From contig NZ_JAUUTZ010000010.1 of the NCBI RefSeq assembly GCF_030678915.1, positions 105,721 to 169,720 on the forward strand: DNA of 64,000 nt, in the 5' to 3' direction. This DNA comes from Paracoccus wurundjeri. GTDB taxonomy: Bacteria > Pseudomonadota > Alphaproteobacteria > Rhodobacterales > Rhodobacteraceae. The translations under genes were made by a program, and so were the position numbers. The first letter of the stretch is position 1; every line of letters starts with the position of its first letter. Below the pieces are notes generated by a model. That model saw only the letters and a list, made by a program, of their open reading frames with translations. It was not told the origin of the DNA and ran no database searches. Of the stretch, positions 1-9,980 are shown piece after piece.

Positions 1-2
1 CG

Positions 3-1658
3 CCGATTCCCAGTTGCATGGTCGTGCAGGCCCCTCCGACAACGAAGGATTCGGGCGATCCGATCGTCAGGAATTATCCCCGCGGAACCTATCTGGACGC
101 GAATTTCCGCGATTCCGACACCCGCGTGACATGCCGCTTCAGCCTGACCTCGGCATTGAAGGTCATGCCGCTGGCGATCTCGGAACTGACCTATCACGAC
201 CGCACGACCGCGCTTGGCAGTCTTGGTCAGGACCCCGACCGTGCGACCCGCGCCGGGCTGCAGCTTGACCTTCGGACCACCCATGATCAGCCGCTATCTT
301 CGTTGAACGAGGATGAGCTGAGTTTTCATCTGACCGCCGACATGTTCAGGGCAATCGCCCTCTACGAGCAGATTCACTGTAATGTCACGCGCATCTCGCT
401 GCGCTGGTTGCGACCGAATGGCGATCCGGTTTTCCTGCGTCTGCATCCCGACCAGATCCAGCAGATCGGATTCAACCGGGACGAGCAGCTTTTTGACCGC
501 CAATCCACCCTGTTCGAAGGTTTCTCTCTTTTGCGGGATTTCTTTGCTTTTCCCCGCCGCTTTCTTGGGTTCCGCCTGACCGGGCTGGCTGATATCCTGC
601 GCAGGATCGACACCGACCAGATGCAGGTGATCCTTGAATTCGACCGCGCGGACGAGGATCTGGCGCGATTGACGCAGCCTGGCGATATGCGGCTGAACTG
701 CGCGGTTGCGATCAACCTGTTCGAAGAGGGATCGAACCAGATCCGGCTGGACGATAAACGGCATGAATATGTCGTCACGCCCGATTCCAGCCCGATGACC
801 AATTACGAGGTGCATCGCATCCTGAGGGTCCATGCCAGTTTCGGGACAACCAATGACCGCGTGGCTGTTCAGCCGCTATATGCGTTGCCGCAAGGCTCGG
901 TCGCGCAGCATTCGACATATTACTTTACCAGCCGCAGGAAACCGCGCCGTCTGACACAGGCCGAACGCAGTCACGGGACACGCAGCGGATATCGCGGAAC
1001 CGAAACCTATGTCTCGATCTACGAGCCACCGGAAGCGATCGTGGGGCGTCGTGCGCACCGGCTGCATTTACGGACATTATGCTCGAACCGGCACCTGCCC
1101 GCCGCGCTGCCGCTGGCACGGTCCGAGGATTTCCATGTCGTGACCGACAGCGATATGTCGGTGACCTGCATCAACGGCCCGACCGCGCCCCGCGAAGCGA
1201 TGACCGAAACTGAAAAGGCGGGCCCTCATCGCATGGGGCAGGGGGATGTCTATTGGCGGCTGATCTCGTATCTGGCACTGAATCATTTCGGGCTCGACGA
1301 TCGTTACGGCAGGGATGGCGCGGCCAGTCTGCGCGAAATCCTGACCCTGTTCGTCGACCTGTCGGACAGCGTGACCGAGGCGCAGATCGACGGGCTTGTC
1401 GAGTTGAAGGTGCGGCCGATCACCCGCTCGCTTCGCCGGGCCGAGGGATATTTTCCGGCGCGCGGGCTGGAGATTGCCGTGACATTCGACGAAACCGGCT
1501 TCGAGGGAAGCGGCGTCATCCTTCTGGCGGCGGTGCTTGACCGGTTCTTTGCCGAATATGTCACCATCAACAGCTTTACGCAGATGGTGACGATCAGCAA
1601 GCAGCGCGGGTTGATCAAAAGATGGCCACCCCGCACCGGGACAGGCCCCCTGATATGA
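3..1658 (+). CDS. tssF: Type VI secretion baseplate protein TssF (5' partial)
   Basis: TssF is a baseplate wedge component of the type VI secretion system, working with TssG, TssE and TssK in the cytoplasm under the inner membrane. The reading frame is open from base 3. The first residues visible, PIPSCMVVQ, match the interior of TssF proteins rather than an N-terminus, so the true start lies before the window and the Met at base 18 is internal. About 551 residues remain of a family usually near 600. The C-terminal part (RGLEIAVTFDETGFEGSG, then a segment ending in TQMVTISKQRG) is typical of TssF. The gene overlaps the following tssG by 37 bp, as usual for this pair. Identification rests on family resemblance and on the tssF-tssG-tssH order. 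Confidence 0.9.
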   Translation, partial: PIPSCMVVQAPPTTKDSGDPIVRNYPRGTYLDANFRDSDTRVTCRFSLTSALKVMPLAISELTYHDRTTALGSLGQDPDRATRAGLQLDLRTTHDQPLSSLNEDELSFHLTADMFRAIALYEQIHCNVTRISLRWLRPNGDPVFLRLHPDQIQQIGFNRDEQLFDRQSTLFEGFSLLRDFFAFPRRFLGFRLTGLADILRRIDTDQMQVILEFDRADEDLARLTQPGDMRLNCAVAINLFEEGSNQIRLDDKRHEYVVTPDSSPMTNYEVHRILRVHASFGTTNDRVAVQPLYALPQGSVAQHSTYYFTSRRKPRRLTQAERSHGTRSGYRGTETYVSIYEPPEAIVGRRAHRLHLRTLCSNRHLPAALPLARSEDFHVVTDSDMSVTCINGPTAPREAMTETEKAGPHRMGQGDVYWRLISYLALNHFGLDDRYGRDGAASLREILTLFVDLSDSVTEAQIDGLVELKVRPITRSLRRAEGYFPARGLEIAVTFDETGFEGSGVILLAAVLDRFFAEYVTINSFTQMVTISKQRGLIKRWPPRTGTGPLI

Positions 1659-2620
1659 GCGTGGAGGGCGCGCATATTCTGGCCTTGCTGCGGCGGCTTG
1701 AACGCGAGGCGTCGGATCGTCCTCGTATCGGGCGCTCAAGCAGGCTGCGTGACGATTTCGTCGAGATCGGGCAGGATCCGCGGCTGGCCTTTCCGGCGCG
1801 CGAAGTCGAACTGGCAGAGCCGCAACATGGAAACAGGACCAGGTTACGTGCGCAGTTCATGGGGTTTTTCGGGCCGAATGGCGCGCTGCCGCTTAGCCTG
1901 ACCGAAGAGGTTCTGCGCTGGCAGGAAGAAGGCGAGGACGGGTTTGTCCAATTCGTCGATATTCTTGCGGCGCGGTTCTATCAGCTTTTCTTCCGCGCCT
2001 GGTCCGATGCCCATGCGATCAGTCAGCATGACCGCCCCGACGAGGATCGCTTTGGAAGATATATCGCAGCCGTCGCCGGGATCGGCAGCCCGGCTTTCCG
2101 GCAGCATGACAGTTTCCCCGATATCGCCCGGCTGCCGCTGGTTTCGCTTTTCGGCGGGCGGGTGCGCAGTGCTGTCCGGCTGCGCCAGATGGTCGAAAGT
2201 TATTTCGGCCTTACCGCCGATGTGGACGAGCATATGCCCACCTGGCTTGAATTCGAGGCAGATGAACGCCGTGGATTGGGCTCGGGCGGTGCTTTGGGGC
2301 GGGACGTGTATCTGGGCGCGCGGCTGAAGTCGATCAATGAAAAGATCTGCATTCACCTGCATATTCCGGATGTCGAGACATATCGCAGCTTTTTGCCGGG
2401 ACAGGAACGGCACGAGCGGCTTTCCGATCTTGTGTATTGGTATCTCGGCCGCTCTTACGAGGTCGATCTTGCCCTGACCCTGCCGCCATCAGAGATCCCG
2501 CCGGCTCGGATGGGAGAGACGATTTCACTGGGCTGGCTTGCCGCATTGACTCCTTCCGCCGAAATGCGGGCGCAAGAACGTATCGAGATTTCACGATTTG
2601 CCCTGACCCACGGGGCCTGA
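1622..2620 (+). CDS. tssG: Type VI secretion baseplate protein TssG
   Basis: TssG pairs with two TssF copies to form the baseplate wedge. The 332-residue product has the normal family length. The N-terminal LLRRLERE...PRIGRS block and the GFFGPNGALPLSLTEEVL segment near residues 75-100 are characteristic of TssG. The start at 1622 leaves the usual lead of about 24 residues before the LLRRLE block. A second in-frame ATG at 1655 forms an ATGA overlap with the tssF stop and is a credible alternative. The gene sits between tssF and tssH in the common order. No promoter is visible, so it is probably transcribed as part of the T6SS operon. Confidence 0.92.
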   Translation: MATPHRDRPPDMSVEGAHILALLRRLEREASDRPRIGRSSRLRDDFVEIGQDPRLAFPAREVELAEPQHGNRTRLRAQFMGFFGPNGALPLSLTEEVLRWQEEGEDGFVQFVDILAARFYQLFFRAWSDAHAISQHDRPDEDRFGRYIAAVAGIGSPAFRQHDSFPDIARLPLVSLFGGRVRSAVRLRQMVESYFGLTADVDEHMPTWLEFEADERRGLGSGGALGRDVYLGARLKSINEKICIHLHIPDVETYRSFLPGQERHERLSDLVYWYLGRSYEVDLALTLPPSEIPPARMGETISLGWLAALTPSAEMRAQERIEISRFALTHGA

Positions 2621-2637
2621 GAAGCAAGAGGCCAAGA

Positions 2638-5271
2638 ATGACCGCGATCACCATCGAGAAATTTGCAGGCAAGATGAACCGTGTCGGTTATGACGCCTTC
2701 CTTCAGGCGATGCGGCAGGCGCGTTCGGACGGGAATCGCAATGTCGAGCTGTGCCATTGGCTGTTTCATGCGATCTCGAACCAGAATTGCGATATCTCGC
2801 TGACATTGCGGGAATCCGGGCTCGACCGGGCGCAGGTCCTGAAGGATCTGGACCGCGCCATGGCGTCGTTGCAGAAAAACGTCACCGAGACGCCGGGGAT
2901 ATCCGAACGGTTGGCGGATGGGCTGAATCATGCATGGACCTATGCCTCGCTGTTCTTCGGCGAGGCGCAGATCCGCACCGGGCATCTGCTGGTGGCGCTT
3001 CTGAACGACAATCAGTTGCGACAGGCGCTGCTGCAATATTCCGGTGTGTTCGACAAGCTGTCCCCCGATCATATCGGCCGCGAGGCACGCACGATCTGGG
3101 CGGATTCGGAAGAAGAGGACATGCGCCCGATGGATGGCAGCGGGCTGCGCCATGCCGGGGGGGCGGCTGCCGGAGGGCAGGGGGCTTCGACGGCGCTTGG
3201 CCGGTTCTCGGTCGATATGACGGCGGATGCGGCGGAAGGAAGGATGGATCCGGTCGTGGGCCGCGACGACGAGATCCGGCAGATCATCGATGTGCTGATG
3301 CGCCGCCGCCAGAACAACCCGATCCTGACCGGCGAGGCAGGCGTGGGCAAGACCGCAGTGGTCGAGGGGTTTGCGCAGAAGCTGGCCGCGGGCGAGGTGC
3401 CCCCGGCGCTTAAGGGGATGCGGCTGCATATGCTGGATATTGGCGCGATGCAGGCCGGGGCCAGCATGAAGGGTGAGTTCGAACAGCGGCTGCGCTCGGT
3501 CATCGATGAGGTTCAGGCCAGTCCCACGCCGATCATTCTGTTCATCGACGAGGCGCATACCCTGATCGGGGCAGGCGGTGCGCAGGGCACGGGCGATGCC
3601 GCCAATCTGCTGAAACCGGCGCTGGCGCGGGGAACGCTGCGCACCATCGGCGCGACGACATGGGCCGAATATCGCAACTATTTCGAGAAGGATCCCGCCC
3701 TGACCCGCCGTTTCCAGCCCGTGCAAGTGGATGAACCGGATATCGAGACGGCCTGTTACATGATGCGCGGTCTTCTTGGGCCGATGCAGGATCATCACAA
3801 GGTGCGCATTTCGGATGCTGCGGTCGAGGCGGCGGTGAAGCTGTCGGCGCGTTATCTGCCCGCCCGCCAGCTTCCCGACAAGGCGGTGTCGCTGCTGGAT
3901 ACGGCTTGCGCACGGGTGGCGGTCAGCCAATCGTCGATCCCGGCACGGATTGCGGATTTGCAGGCCGCGATAGCCTCTCTTGAATCCGAGATCGCGGCGA
4001 AACAGGGCGAACGCGAACTGGGTGCCGCGTCGGATGCAAGGCTGGCGGAACTGGATGAGGCGCTGCAATCCAAAAAGGATGAACTGGCAGCGTTGCAGCA
4101 GGCTTACGAATCCGAAAAGGCGATTGTCGAGAATATCCTGTCGCTGCGCACAAGGCTGGCCGGGGAAAGCGGAGAAGAGGTCGATCACGACGCTATCCGC
4201 ACCGAACTGACCGAGGGCATGGCCAAGCTGGCGGGAATCAATGCCGATGACCGGATGATCTATCCGCATGTGGACGATCAGGCCGTGGCCACCGTCATCA
4301 GCGACTGGACCGGCATTCCGGCGGGCCGCATGGTGGCGGATGAGTTGCAGGCGGTGCTGACGCTGGCGGATCACCTGAAAGAGCGGGTGATCGGGCAGGA
4401 TCAGGGCCTGCAGATGATTGCCCGCCGGGTCGAGACGGCGCGGGCGGGGCTGGGCAATCCGGAAAAACCCATCGGGGTGTTCATGCTGTGCGGCCCCTCG
4501 GGCGTCGGCAAGACCGAAACCGCGCTTGCGCTGGCCGAGGCGCTTTACGGCGGCGAACAGAATGTCATCACCATCAATATGTCCGAATTCCAGGAGGCGC
4601 ATTCCGTCAGCCTTCTGAAAGGCGCACCTCCGGGCTATGTCGGCTATGGTGAGGGTGGCCGTCTGACCGAGGCGGTGCGGCGCAAACCTTATTCCGTGGT
4701 GCTGCTGGACGAGATGGAGAAAGCCCATCCGGATGTGCATGAACTGTTCTTTCAGGTCTTCGACAAGGGCCAGATGGAAGACGGCAACGGACGCCCGATC
4801 AATTTCCGCAACACACTGATCCTGATGACCTCGAATGTCGGCACCGGCACGATCATGAATCTGGCGCCCGAAGGCGTGATCGAGGATGAGGAAACGCTTG
4901 AAGTCTCGATGAAGGAAGAATTGCTGGGAACCTTTCCACCCGCGCTTCTGGGCCGGATCGTCTCGATCCCCTATGTGCCGCTGAGTGCCGAAGTTCTTGG
5001 CGGGATATCGCGCCTTAAGCTGGGTTCGGTCAAGCGGCGGATGAAGGATTCACAGGGCGCGAATCTGCTTTGGGACGATGCGGTGATCGCCCATATCGTC
5101 GATCAGTGCCGCGATCCGGATAGCGGTGGCCGGATGATCGATAATATTATTACCAATTCGATACTTCCGGATTTGTCACGCCAGGTTCTTGGCCGTATGG
5201 TAAACGGAGAGGATATGCAGGACGTGACCATCAAGGTTGAAGACGGGAAGTTCCATTACGAGTTCCAGTGA
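2638..5271 (+). CDS. tssH: Type VI secretion AAA+ ATPase TssH (ClpV)
   Basis: ClpV is the hexameric AAA+ unfoldase that disassembles contracted TssB/TssC sheath so that it can be reused. The protein is 877 residues: an N-terminal Clp repeat domain (about 1-160), a first AAA domain with Walker A GEAGVGKT at about residue 232 and [13 protein letters not shown] as Walker B, a central coiled coil (about 420-530), and a second AAA domain with GPSGVGKT at about 619 and [12 protein letters not shown]. The frame is open further upstream, but ATG 2638 follows the purine-rich stretch aagaggccaag and gives the proper N-terminus. The acidic-free linker [20 protein letters not shown] separates the N domain from AAA1. 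Length and order of motifs fit ClpV rather than the chaperone ClpB. Confidence 0.95.
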   Translation: MTAITIEKFAGKMNRVGYDAFLQAMRQARSDGNRNVELCHWLFHAISNQNCDISLTLRESGLDRAQVLKDLDRAMASLQKNVTETPGISERLADGLNHAWTYASLFFGEAQIRTGHLLVALLNDNQLRQALLQYSGVFDKLSPDHIGREARTIWADSEEEDMRPMDGSGLRHAGGAAAGGQGASTALGRFSVDMTADAAEGRMDPVVGRDDEIRQIIDVLMRRRQNNPILTGEAGVGKTAVVEGFAQKLAAGEVPPALKGMRLHMLDIGAMQAGASMKGEFEQRLRSVIDEVQASPTPIILFIDEAHTLIGAGGAQGTGDAANLLKPALARGTLRTIGATTWAEYRNYFEKDPALTRRFQPVQVDEPDIETACYMMRGLLGPMQDHHKVRISDAAVEAAVKLSARYLPARQLPDKAVSLLDTACARVAVSQSSIPARIADLQAAIASLESEIAAKQGERELGAASDARLAELDEALQSKKDELAALQQAYESEKAIVENILSLRTRLAGESGEEVDHDAIRTELTEGMAKLAGINADDRMIYPHVDDQAVATVISDWTGIPAGRMVADELQAVLTLADHLKERVIGQDQGLQMIARRVETARAGLGNPEKPIGVFMLCGPSGVGKTETALALAEALYGGEQNVITINMSEFQEAHSVSLLKGAPPGYVGYGEGGRLTEAVRRKPYSVVLLDEMEKAHPDVHELFFQVFDKGQMEDGNGRPINFRNTLILMTSNVGTGTIMNLAPEGVIEDEETLEVSMKEELLGTFPPALLGRIVSIPYVPLSAEVLGGISRLKLGSVKRRMKDSQGANLLWDDAVIAHIVDQCRDPDSGGRMIDNIITNSILPDLSRQVLGRMVNGEDMQDVTIKVEDGKFHYEFQ

Positions 5272-5282
5272 CGGAGAGAAGA

Positions 5283-5741
5283 ATGCCGGATCAGTTCGAT
5301 TGGGTCGTCGTTTCGAAATTCGGCCGGGATATCGGGGCCATAGGGTTCATTGGCGATGATGTTGTTGCCATTGCATCCTATTTCGATGGCCGGGATGGCA
5401 ACAAGGATGGCGAAGTCAGTTTGATCGAGCGTGTGGGCTCTTCGCTGTTCGGCATGGAGAATGCCGGAGTGGCAGAAGTCGCCATGGCTGCCCGCAATGA
5501 TGTGGATATCTATCTGCGCGACCCGTCGATCCGGACTGTCGCCGCGGATATCTTCACTTCATTTGCTGCCGGTCTGGTCGCGGATGGGATCTGGCAAAGT
5601 TATTTCCGCGCCGGGGTCCGCAGTGCCGCAACAGGGGTAGCGGCAAGCATTACCTCTAACAAGATCAAGCAAGTGGTGATCCGGAAAGGCTTTGAAACTG
5701 TGGCGCGACGCGCGTTTACCGAAGTGACGACAGGTGTCTGA
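5283..5741 (+). CDS. Unrecognised T6SS-linked protein with an EF-hand loop
   Basis: I do not recognise the family. The 152-residue product starts at ATG 5283 behind ggagagaag; an in-frame GTG at 5268 overlapping the tssH stop is also possible. Residues 38-49 read DGNKDGEVSLIE, which satisfies every position of a canonical 12-residue EF-hand loop (Asp1, Asn3, Asp5, Gly6, hydrophobic 8, Glu12), so calcium binding is a reasonable inference. The second half is rich in Ala, Gly and Ile (AADIFTSFAAGLVADG and onward) and could be an amphipathic or weakly membrane-seeking helix bundle. There is no signal peptide. Its position immediately after clpV suggests a T6SS accessory protein or cargo, but the sequence does not decide which. 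Confidence 0.75.
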   Translation: MPDQFDWVVVSKFGRDIGAIGFIGDDVVAIASYFDGRDGNKDGEVSLIERVGSSLFGMENAGVAEVAMAARNDVDIYLRDPSIRTVAADIFTSFAAGLVADGIWQSYFRAGVRSAATGVAASITSNKIKQVVIRKGFETVARRAFTEVTTGV

Positions 5742-5857
5742 TCCGGGCTGAACGGATCGGGCCAAACCAACGGGATTGCGGGAACCAATTCATGTGTTCA
5801 CGCATTCCTGCTAAAGAGGGCCAAGCGCCCGTCTCAACAAGAAAGGGAGAGTACCAG

Positions 5858-6112
5858 ATGTCAGGTGTCGGTTGGTTTATGGCAATCATTCTGGGCGGTA
5901 TCGCCGGATGGATCGCCGAAAAAGTCATGAAGGCAGATCACGGTCTGCTGACGAACATCATTCTGGGTATTGTCGGTGCCTTGCTGGGTAACTGGCTGGC
6001 GCGGCTGATCTTTGGCACAACCGCCGGGGGCTGGATCGGTCAGCTTGTGATCGCCGTGATCGGCGCCTGTATCCTGATCTGGGGCTATCGCGCCATACGT
6101 AGCCGCGGCTGA
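5858..6112 (+). CDS. GlsB/YeaQ/YmgE family small membrane protein
   Basis: This 84-residue protein belongs to the transglycosylase-associated/GlsB (YeaQ/YmgE) family of small inner-membrane proteins, often stress-induced, with no defined biochemical activity. It consists almost entirely of three hydrophobic segments: GVGWFMAIILGGIAGWIAEKVM, then TNIILGIVGALLGNWLARLIF, and IGQLVIAVIGACILIWGY. The glycine-rich GGIAGWIAEK and GIVGALLGNW motifs are diagnostic. The start at 5858 follows aagggagag, which fits better than the upstream in-frame ATG at 5792. A strong hairpin terminator follows 23 bp after the stop. It is probably a monocistronic gene unrelated to the T6SS cluster. Confidence 0.88.
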   Translation: MSGVGWFMAIILGGIAGWIAEKVMKADHGLLTNIILGIVGALLGNWLARLIFGTTAGGWIGQLVIAVIGACILIWGYRAIRSRG

Positions 6113-6134
6113 CAAGCGGCGGATCTGCGAAATC

Positions 6135-6170
6135 AAAGGGCCGGTGCGGAACAGCCGCACCGGCCCTTTT
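6135..6170 (+). terminator. Rho-independent terminator after the GlsB-like gene
   Basis: A perfect 15-bp stem (6135-6149 with 6155-6169) with a 5-base loop ends in TTTT. It lies between the GlsB-like gene and the convergent trcR gene. The left arm starts with AAA, so it also offers a short U-run on the minus strand and may serve both genes. Confidence 0.85.
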
Positions 6171-6205
6171 GATGTGATCGCCGGCGATGTGACCGCCGTC
6201 AACGA

Positions 6206-6961
6206 TCAGTCCTTGTCGTCGTCGCCTTCTTCTTCCTCGTCATCCTGATCGGGCAGGTTGAAGAAGCTGTCCGCATCAAGCTCTTTTTCCTTCTCGGCAT
6301 TGTCATCCTTTGACAGCGAGAAATTCTCGAGCCCGGCAATCGCGGTCGGCAACCGTGCCTCTTCGCCCATGGCCAGCGAGGTTTCGGTGCTGACCAGCTT
6401 GCGGCGTTCGTCATCTGTCATCACCTCGCCCTCGGCGCCGCGCTTCTTGGCGGCTTTCTGAACGGCGGCGTCAAGTTCGGACTGACGGCACAGGCCAAGC
6501 GCGACCGGGTCGATCGGCTGGATGTTCTGAATATCCCAATGCGTCCGTTCGCGGATGGCGTTGATGGTCGGTTTGGTGGTGCCGACCAGCCGCGCAATCT
6601 GGGCATCGGCGAGTTCCGGATGGAATTTCACCAGCCACAGGATCGCTGCGGGGCGATCCTTGCGTTTGGACAGGGGCGTGTAGCGGGGGCCACGGCGCTT
6701 TTCCTCGCCCTCGGCGGCGGGGTTGTGCTTCAGGCGCAGCTTGTAGGCGGGGTTTTCCTCTCCGCGCTTGATCTCTTGCGGGTCAAGCTGATTCGAGGCG
6801 ATCGGATCATATCCCTTGACGCCGGCCGCCACATCGCCATCGGCAATGCCCTGCACTTCGAGTTCGTGCAATCCGCAGAAATCGCCGATTTGCTTGAAGC
6901 TCAGCGTGGTATTGTCGACCAGCCAGACGGCGGTGGCCTTGGCCATCAATGGCTTGTTCAT
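6206..6961 (-). CDS. trcR: DUF1013 protein, cell-cycle transcriptional regulator TrcR
   Basis: DUF1013 proteins of alphaproteobacteria are annotated as the cell-cycle transcriptional regulator TrcR. The 251-residue product starts at 6961 (MNKPLMAKATAVWLVDNT) behind aaggagactgac. The N-terminal third contains a helix-turn-helix-like segment (LSFKQIGDFCGLHELEVQGIADG), and a second DNA-binding-like segment lies near residues 120-150 (DAQIARLVGTTKPTINAIRERTHW). The C-terminus is a strongly acidic tail (DQDDEEEEGDDDKD), typical of this family. The gene is monocistronic and convergent with the GlsB-like gene across the shared terminator. Family assignment is firm; the regulatory role comes from family knowledge. 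Confidence 0.88.
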   Translation of the reverse strand: MNKPLMAKATAVWLVDNTTLSFKQIGDFCGLHELEVQGIADGDVAAGVKGYDPIASNQLDPQEIKRGEENPAYKLRLKHNPAAEGEEKRRGPRYTPLSKRKDRPAAILWLVKFHPELADAQIARLVGTTKPTINAIRERTHWDIQNIQPIDPVALGLCRQSELDAAVQKAAKKRGAEGEVMTDDERRKLVSTETSLAMGEEARLPTAIAGLENFSLSKDDNAEKEKELDADSFFNLPDQDDEEEEGDDDKD

Positions 6962-7148
6962 GTCAGTCTCCTTCGCGTCTCTGCCCCGATTGCATGTCCC
7001 CTCCGTGCCGGGAAAACGGCTTTCGGCGGGGGCCATTCCTCGTTTTCGGGGGAATTGTCCGTGCATATAGCGATTTCCATGCGGTTAGAAAAGGGGATTC
7101 GCGCAATATGGGCTGGACGATGCCGGTCATGCGGCTAGGGTAACGCCC

Positions 7149-7784
7149 ATGAGATACCTGATCGCCACCGCCATGTGCGCCCTGTGCCCGCTGACCGTTC
7201 ATGCTGAAGATGTCGCCGGCGAGTTTGACTATTACATTTTGTCGCTTAGCTGGTCGCCGTCATGGTGCCGGAACGAAGGCGACGGAAGGGACGCAGCGCA
7301 ATGCGACACGGGGCGCAAGACCGATTTCGTGGTGCATGGCCTGTGGCCGCAATACGAAGACGGCTGGCCGGAATATTGCGCAACCGATGAACGCGATCCG
7401 TCACGCCGCGAAAGCCAGTCGATGCAGGATATCATGGGTTCGGGCGGGCTTGCGTGGTATCAGTGGAAGAAACACGGTCGCTGTTCCGGCCTTTCGGCGC
7501 GCGGCTATTATCAGGCAATCCGCGACGCGGCAGAACAGGTCCCTGTTCCCGAGGTGTTCGACGATCTTGACAAGGATATCACCCTGCCTCCGTCCGTGGT
7601 CGAGGATGCCTTTATCGAGGTAAATCCGAACCTGACCCGCGAAGGCATCACCGTGACTTGCAGCGGCGAGGCGCTTCAGGAGGTGCGGATCTGCCTGACC
7701 CGTGATCTGGAACCGCGCGATTGTGCCCCGGACGCAAGCTGGGATTGTTCGCGGGGCAAGCTTCTGATGGAGCAGGTGCGGTGA
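7149..7784 (+). CDS. Ribonuclease T2 family protein
   Basis: RNase T2 enzymes are secreted or periplasmic endoribonucleases that cut single-stranded RNA through a 2',3'-cyclic phosphate. A signal peptide is clear (MRYLIATAMCALCPLTVHA, cleavage about residue 19). The first catalytic segment is FVVHGLWPQ with His63. The second is WYQWKKHGRCSG with Lys108 and His109. The usual His-Glu pair before the Trp of this segment reads Tyr104-Gln105 here, so activity may be altered. Eight or more cysteines fit a disulfide-bonded exported protein. At 211 residues it is normal for bacterial members. It lies alone between the divergent trcR and leuB. Confidence 0.88.
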   Translation: MRYLIATAMCALCPLTVHAEDVAGEFDYYILSLSWSPSWCRNEGDGRDAAQCDTGRKTDFVVHGLWPQYEDGWPEYCATDERDPSRRESQSMQDIMGSGGLAWYQWKKHGRCSGLSARGYYQAIRDAAEQVPVPEVFDDLDKDITLPPSVVEDAFIEVNPNLTREGITVTCSGEALQEVRICLTRDLEPRDCAPDASWDCSRGKLLMEQVR

Positions 7785-7844
7785 TGATCTTGACCGTCCG
7801 ACGCGCCGGGTCTAACCCCATGCCATGCTATTGAGGAGAAACGC

Positions 7845-8972
7845 ATGACCGCCCCCTATTCACTGCTTGTTCTGCCCGGTGACGGGATCGGCCCCGAAGT
7901 CATGGCCGAGGTGGTCAAGGTGATCGACTGGTTTCAGGCCAATCGCGGGATGAGCTTCGATGTCAGCCACGATCTTGTCGGTGGCTCGGCCTATGACAAG
8001 CATGGCGTGCCGCTGGCCGATGAGACGATGGCGAAGGCGCAACAGGTCGATGCGGTGCTTCTGGGCGCGGTCGGTGGCCCGAAATACGACGATCTCGATT
8101 TCAGCCTGAAACCCGAGCGGGGCTTGCTGCGCCTGCGCAAGGAAATGGACCTGTTCGCCAATCTGCGGCCTGCGCAATGTTTCGACGCGCTTGCCGATTT
8201 CTCGTCGCTCAAGCGCGAGGTCGTGACCGGCCTCGATATCCTGATCGTGCGCGAACTGACCTCGGGGATTTATTTCGGCGAGCCGCGCGGGATCCATGAC
8301 GACAACAATACCCCGGAAAACGAGGGCGGCCGCGTGGGCATCAACACCCAGCGTTACACCAGCGGCGAGATCCGGCGGGTGGCCCGTTCCGCCTTTGAGC
8401 TGGCGAAGCGGCGCGGCAACAGGGTCTGCTCGATGGAGAAGGCCAATGTCATGGAATCCGGCATCCTCTGGCGCGAAGAGGTGCAGTGGGTGCATGACAA
8501 TGAATACCCGGATGTCGAGCTGTCGCATATGTATGCCGATAACGGCGCGATGCAGCTTGTCCGCAATCCGCGCCAGTTCGACGTGATCGTGACCGACAAT
8601 CTGTTTGGCGATCTGCTGTCCGATGCGGCGGCGATGCTGACCGGTTCGCTTGGAATGCTGCCCTCGGCCAGCCTTGGCGCACCGATGGAGAATGGCCGGC
8701 CCAAGGCGCTGTATGAACCCGTGCATGGCAGCGCGCCGGATATCGCCGGGCAGGGTAAGGCGAACCCGATCGCCTGTATCCTCAGCTTCGCGATGGCGCT
8801 GCGCTACAGTTTCGATCAGGGCGATGCCGCCGCCGAACTGGAGCGGGCGGTCGAGAAGGTTCTGGCGGATGGCGCGCGCACCGCCGATCTGATGGGGCCG
8901 GGGGGCGGAACGCCGGTCAGCACCTCGGAAATGGGCGACAGGATCGTCGCGGCACTTTCCACGAGGACATGA
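7845..8972 (+). CDS. leuB: 3-isopropylmalate dehydrogenase
   Basis: LeuB performs the NAD-dependent oxidative decarboxylation of 3-isopropylmalate in cytoplasmic leucine synthesis. The 375-residue protein has the family length. It shows [10 protein letters not shown] at residues 10-19, [16 protein letters not shown] with substrate-binding arginines near 100, the [14 protein letters not shown] segment, and the metal-binding [28 protein letters not shown] block near 250. [18 protein letters not shown] near 290 is the NAD-specific region. The start is preceded by tgaggagaaacgc. The stop is immediately followed by the ATG of the exporter gene, so the two are probably cotranscribed. Confidence 0.96.
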   Translation: MTAPYSLLVLPGDGIGPEVMAEVVKVIDWFQANRGMSFDVSHDLVGGSAYDKHGVPLADETMAKAQQVDAVLLGAVGGPKYDDLDFSLKPERGLLRLRKEMDLFANLRPAQCFDALADFSSLKREVVTGLDILIVRELTSGIYFGEPRGIHDDNNTPENEGGRVGINTQRYTSGEIRRVARSAFELAKRRGNRVCSMEKANVMESGILWREEVQWVHDNEYPDVELSHMYADNGAMQLVRNPRQFDVIVTDNLFGDLLSDAAAMLTGSLGMLPSASLGAPMENGRPKALYEPVHGSAPDIAGQGKANPIACILSFAMALRYSFDQGDAAAELERAVEKVLADGARTADLMGPGGGTPVSTSEMGDRIVAALSTRT

Positions 8973-9932
8973 ATGCGGCTGACCGGCAATGCCGCCGGTG
9001 CCATGTTGCAACTGGCGGCGATGGGCCTTTACGCGACCCATGACGCCATTATCAAGGTTCTGGGAGAGAGCTACCATTCTTTCCAGATCCTGTTCTTCTC
9101 GTCGCTGCTGTCATTTCCGCTGGTCTCACTGATCCTGCTGCAGGATCCCAATCCCGGCACGCTCAGACCCAACAGCCCCGGCTGGGTCGTGTTAAGGGCA
9201 TGCTGCGGCATCACGGCGGGACTTTGCGGTTTCTTCGCCTTCTCGGTCCTGCCGCTTGCGCAGGTCTACTCGATCCTCTTCACCACGCCTCTGCTGATCA
9301 CCATCCTGTCGATCCCGCTGCTGGGTGAGCGGGTCGGATTGCATCGCTGGGGGGCGATCCTGTTCGGTCTGGTCGGTGTGCTGATCGTGCTGCGCCCGGG
9401 TGCGCAAAACCTGGAGCCCGGCCATTTCGCCGCCATGCTGGGTGCTGCCGCAAGCGCCAGCGTCGCCGTCATCACCCGCAAGCTGGGCAGAAGCGAGCGT
9501 CCCCTTGTGCTGCTGATGTGGCCGATGCTGGGCAACCTGTTCGTCACCGGCACCGCGCTAAGCGTGACCTATCAGCCCATGCAGCTTACCGATCTGGCCC
9601 TGACCGGCGTTATTGCTTGCCTTGGATTGGCGGGGGCGTTTCTGGTCATTCTCGCCTATCGCGCGGGAGAGGCCGCGCTTGTCGCGCCGATGCAATATTC
9701 CCAGATTCTGTGGGCGACGGTCTATGGCTGGTATCTGTTCAGCGAGATGCCGGATGCGGCGACACTGACCGGTGCCGGGGTGATTATCGGTTCGGGTCTT
9801 TATATCGTCTGGCGGGAAAGCCACGGCGGGAATTCGGACAACCGCCCAGCGATGGTGGCCCGCCTGCGCACGGAATCGGTGACCACGCCCAAATCGACCA
9901 TTCTCCAAAGAATATGGCGCCGCCGGAAATGA
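8973..9932 (+). CDS. EamA-domain drug/metabolite transporter family permease
   Basis: A ten-helix transporter of the drug/metabolite transporter superfamily (EamA repeats), located in the inner membrane; the substrate cannot be told from sequence. The 319 residues hold two repeats of five hydrophobic segments, roughly 10-140 and 150-285. The first ends with the usual PLLGERVGLHRWGAILFGLVGVLIVLRPG signature and the second with YLFSEMPDAATLTGAGVIIGSGLYIVWRE. The C-terminal 35 residues are hydrophilic. The ATG starts at the base after the leuB stop with no gap, which implies translational coupling. It ends 48 bp before the tRNA. Confidence 0.9.
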   Translation: MRLTGNAAGAMLQLAAMGLYATHDAIIKVLGESYHSFQILFFSSLLSFPLVSLILLQDPNPGTLRPNSPGWVVLRACCGITAGLCGFFAFSVLPLAQVYSILFTTPLLITILSIPLLGERVGLHRWGAILFGLVGVLIVLRPGAQNLEPGHFAAMLGAAASASVAVITRKLGRSERPLVLLMWPMLGNLFVTGTALSVTYQPMQLTDLALTGVIACLGLAGAFLVILAYRAGEAALVAPMQYSQILWATVYGWYLFSEMPDAATLTGAGVIIGSGLYIVWRESHGGNSDNRPAMVARLRTESVTTPKSTILQRIWRRRK

Positions 9933-9980
9933 AGGGCCTTGCATTCCCGCGCCTGCCGCGCTACCTGCCCATCCTACGGT

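Noticed and set aside
2455..4740. 761-codon minus-strand frame under tssH
   Set aside because: Rich in His, Arg, Gln and Leu, as typical of antisense frames of high-GC genes; the plus strand encodes an unmistakable ClpV.
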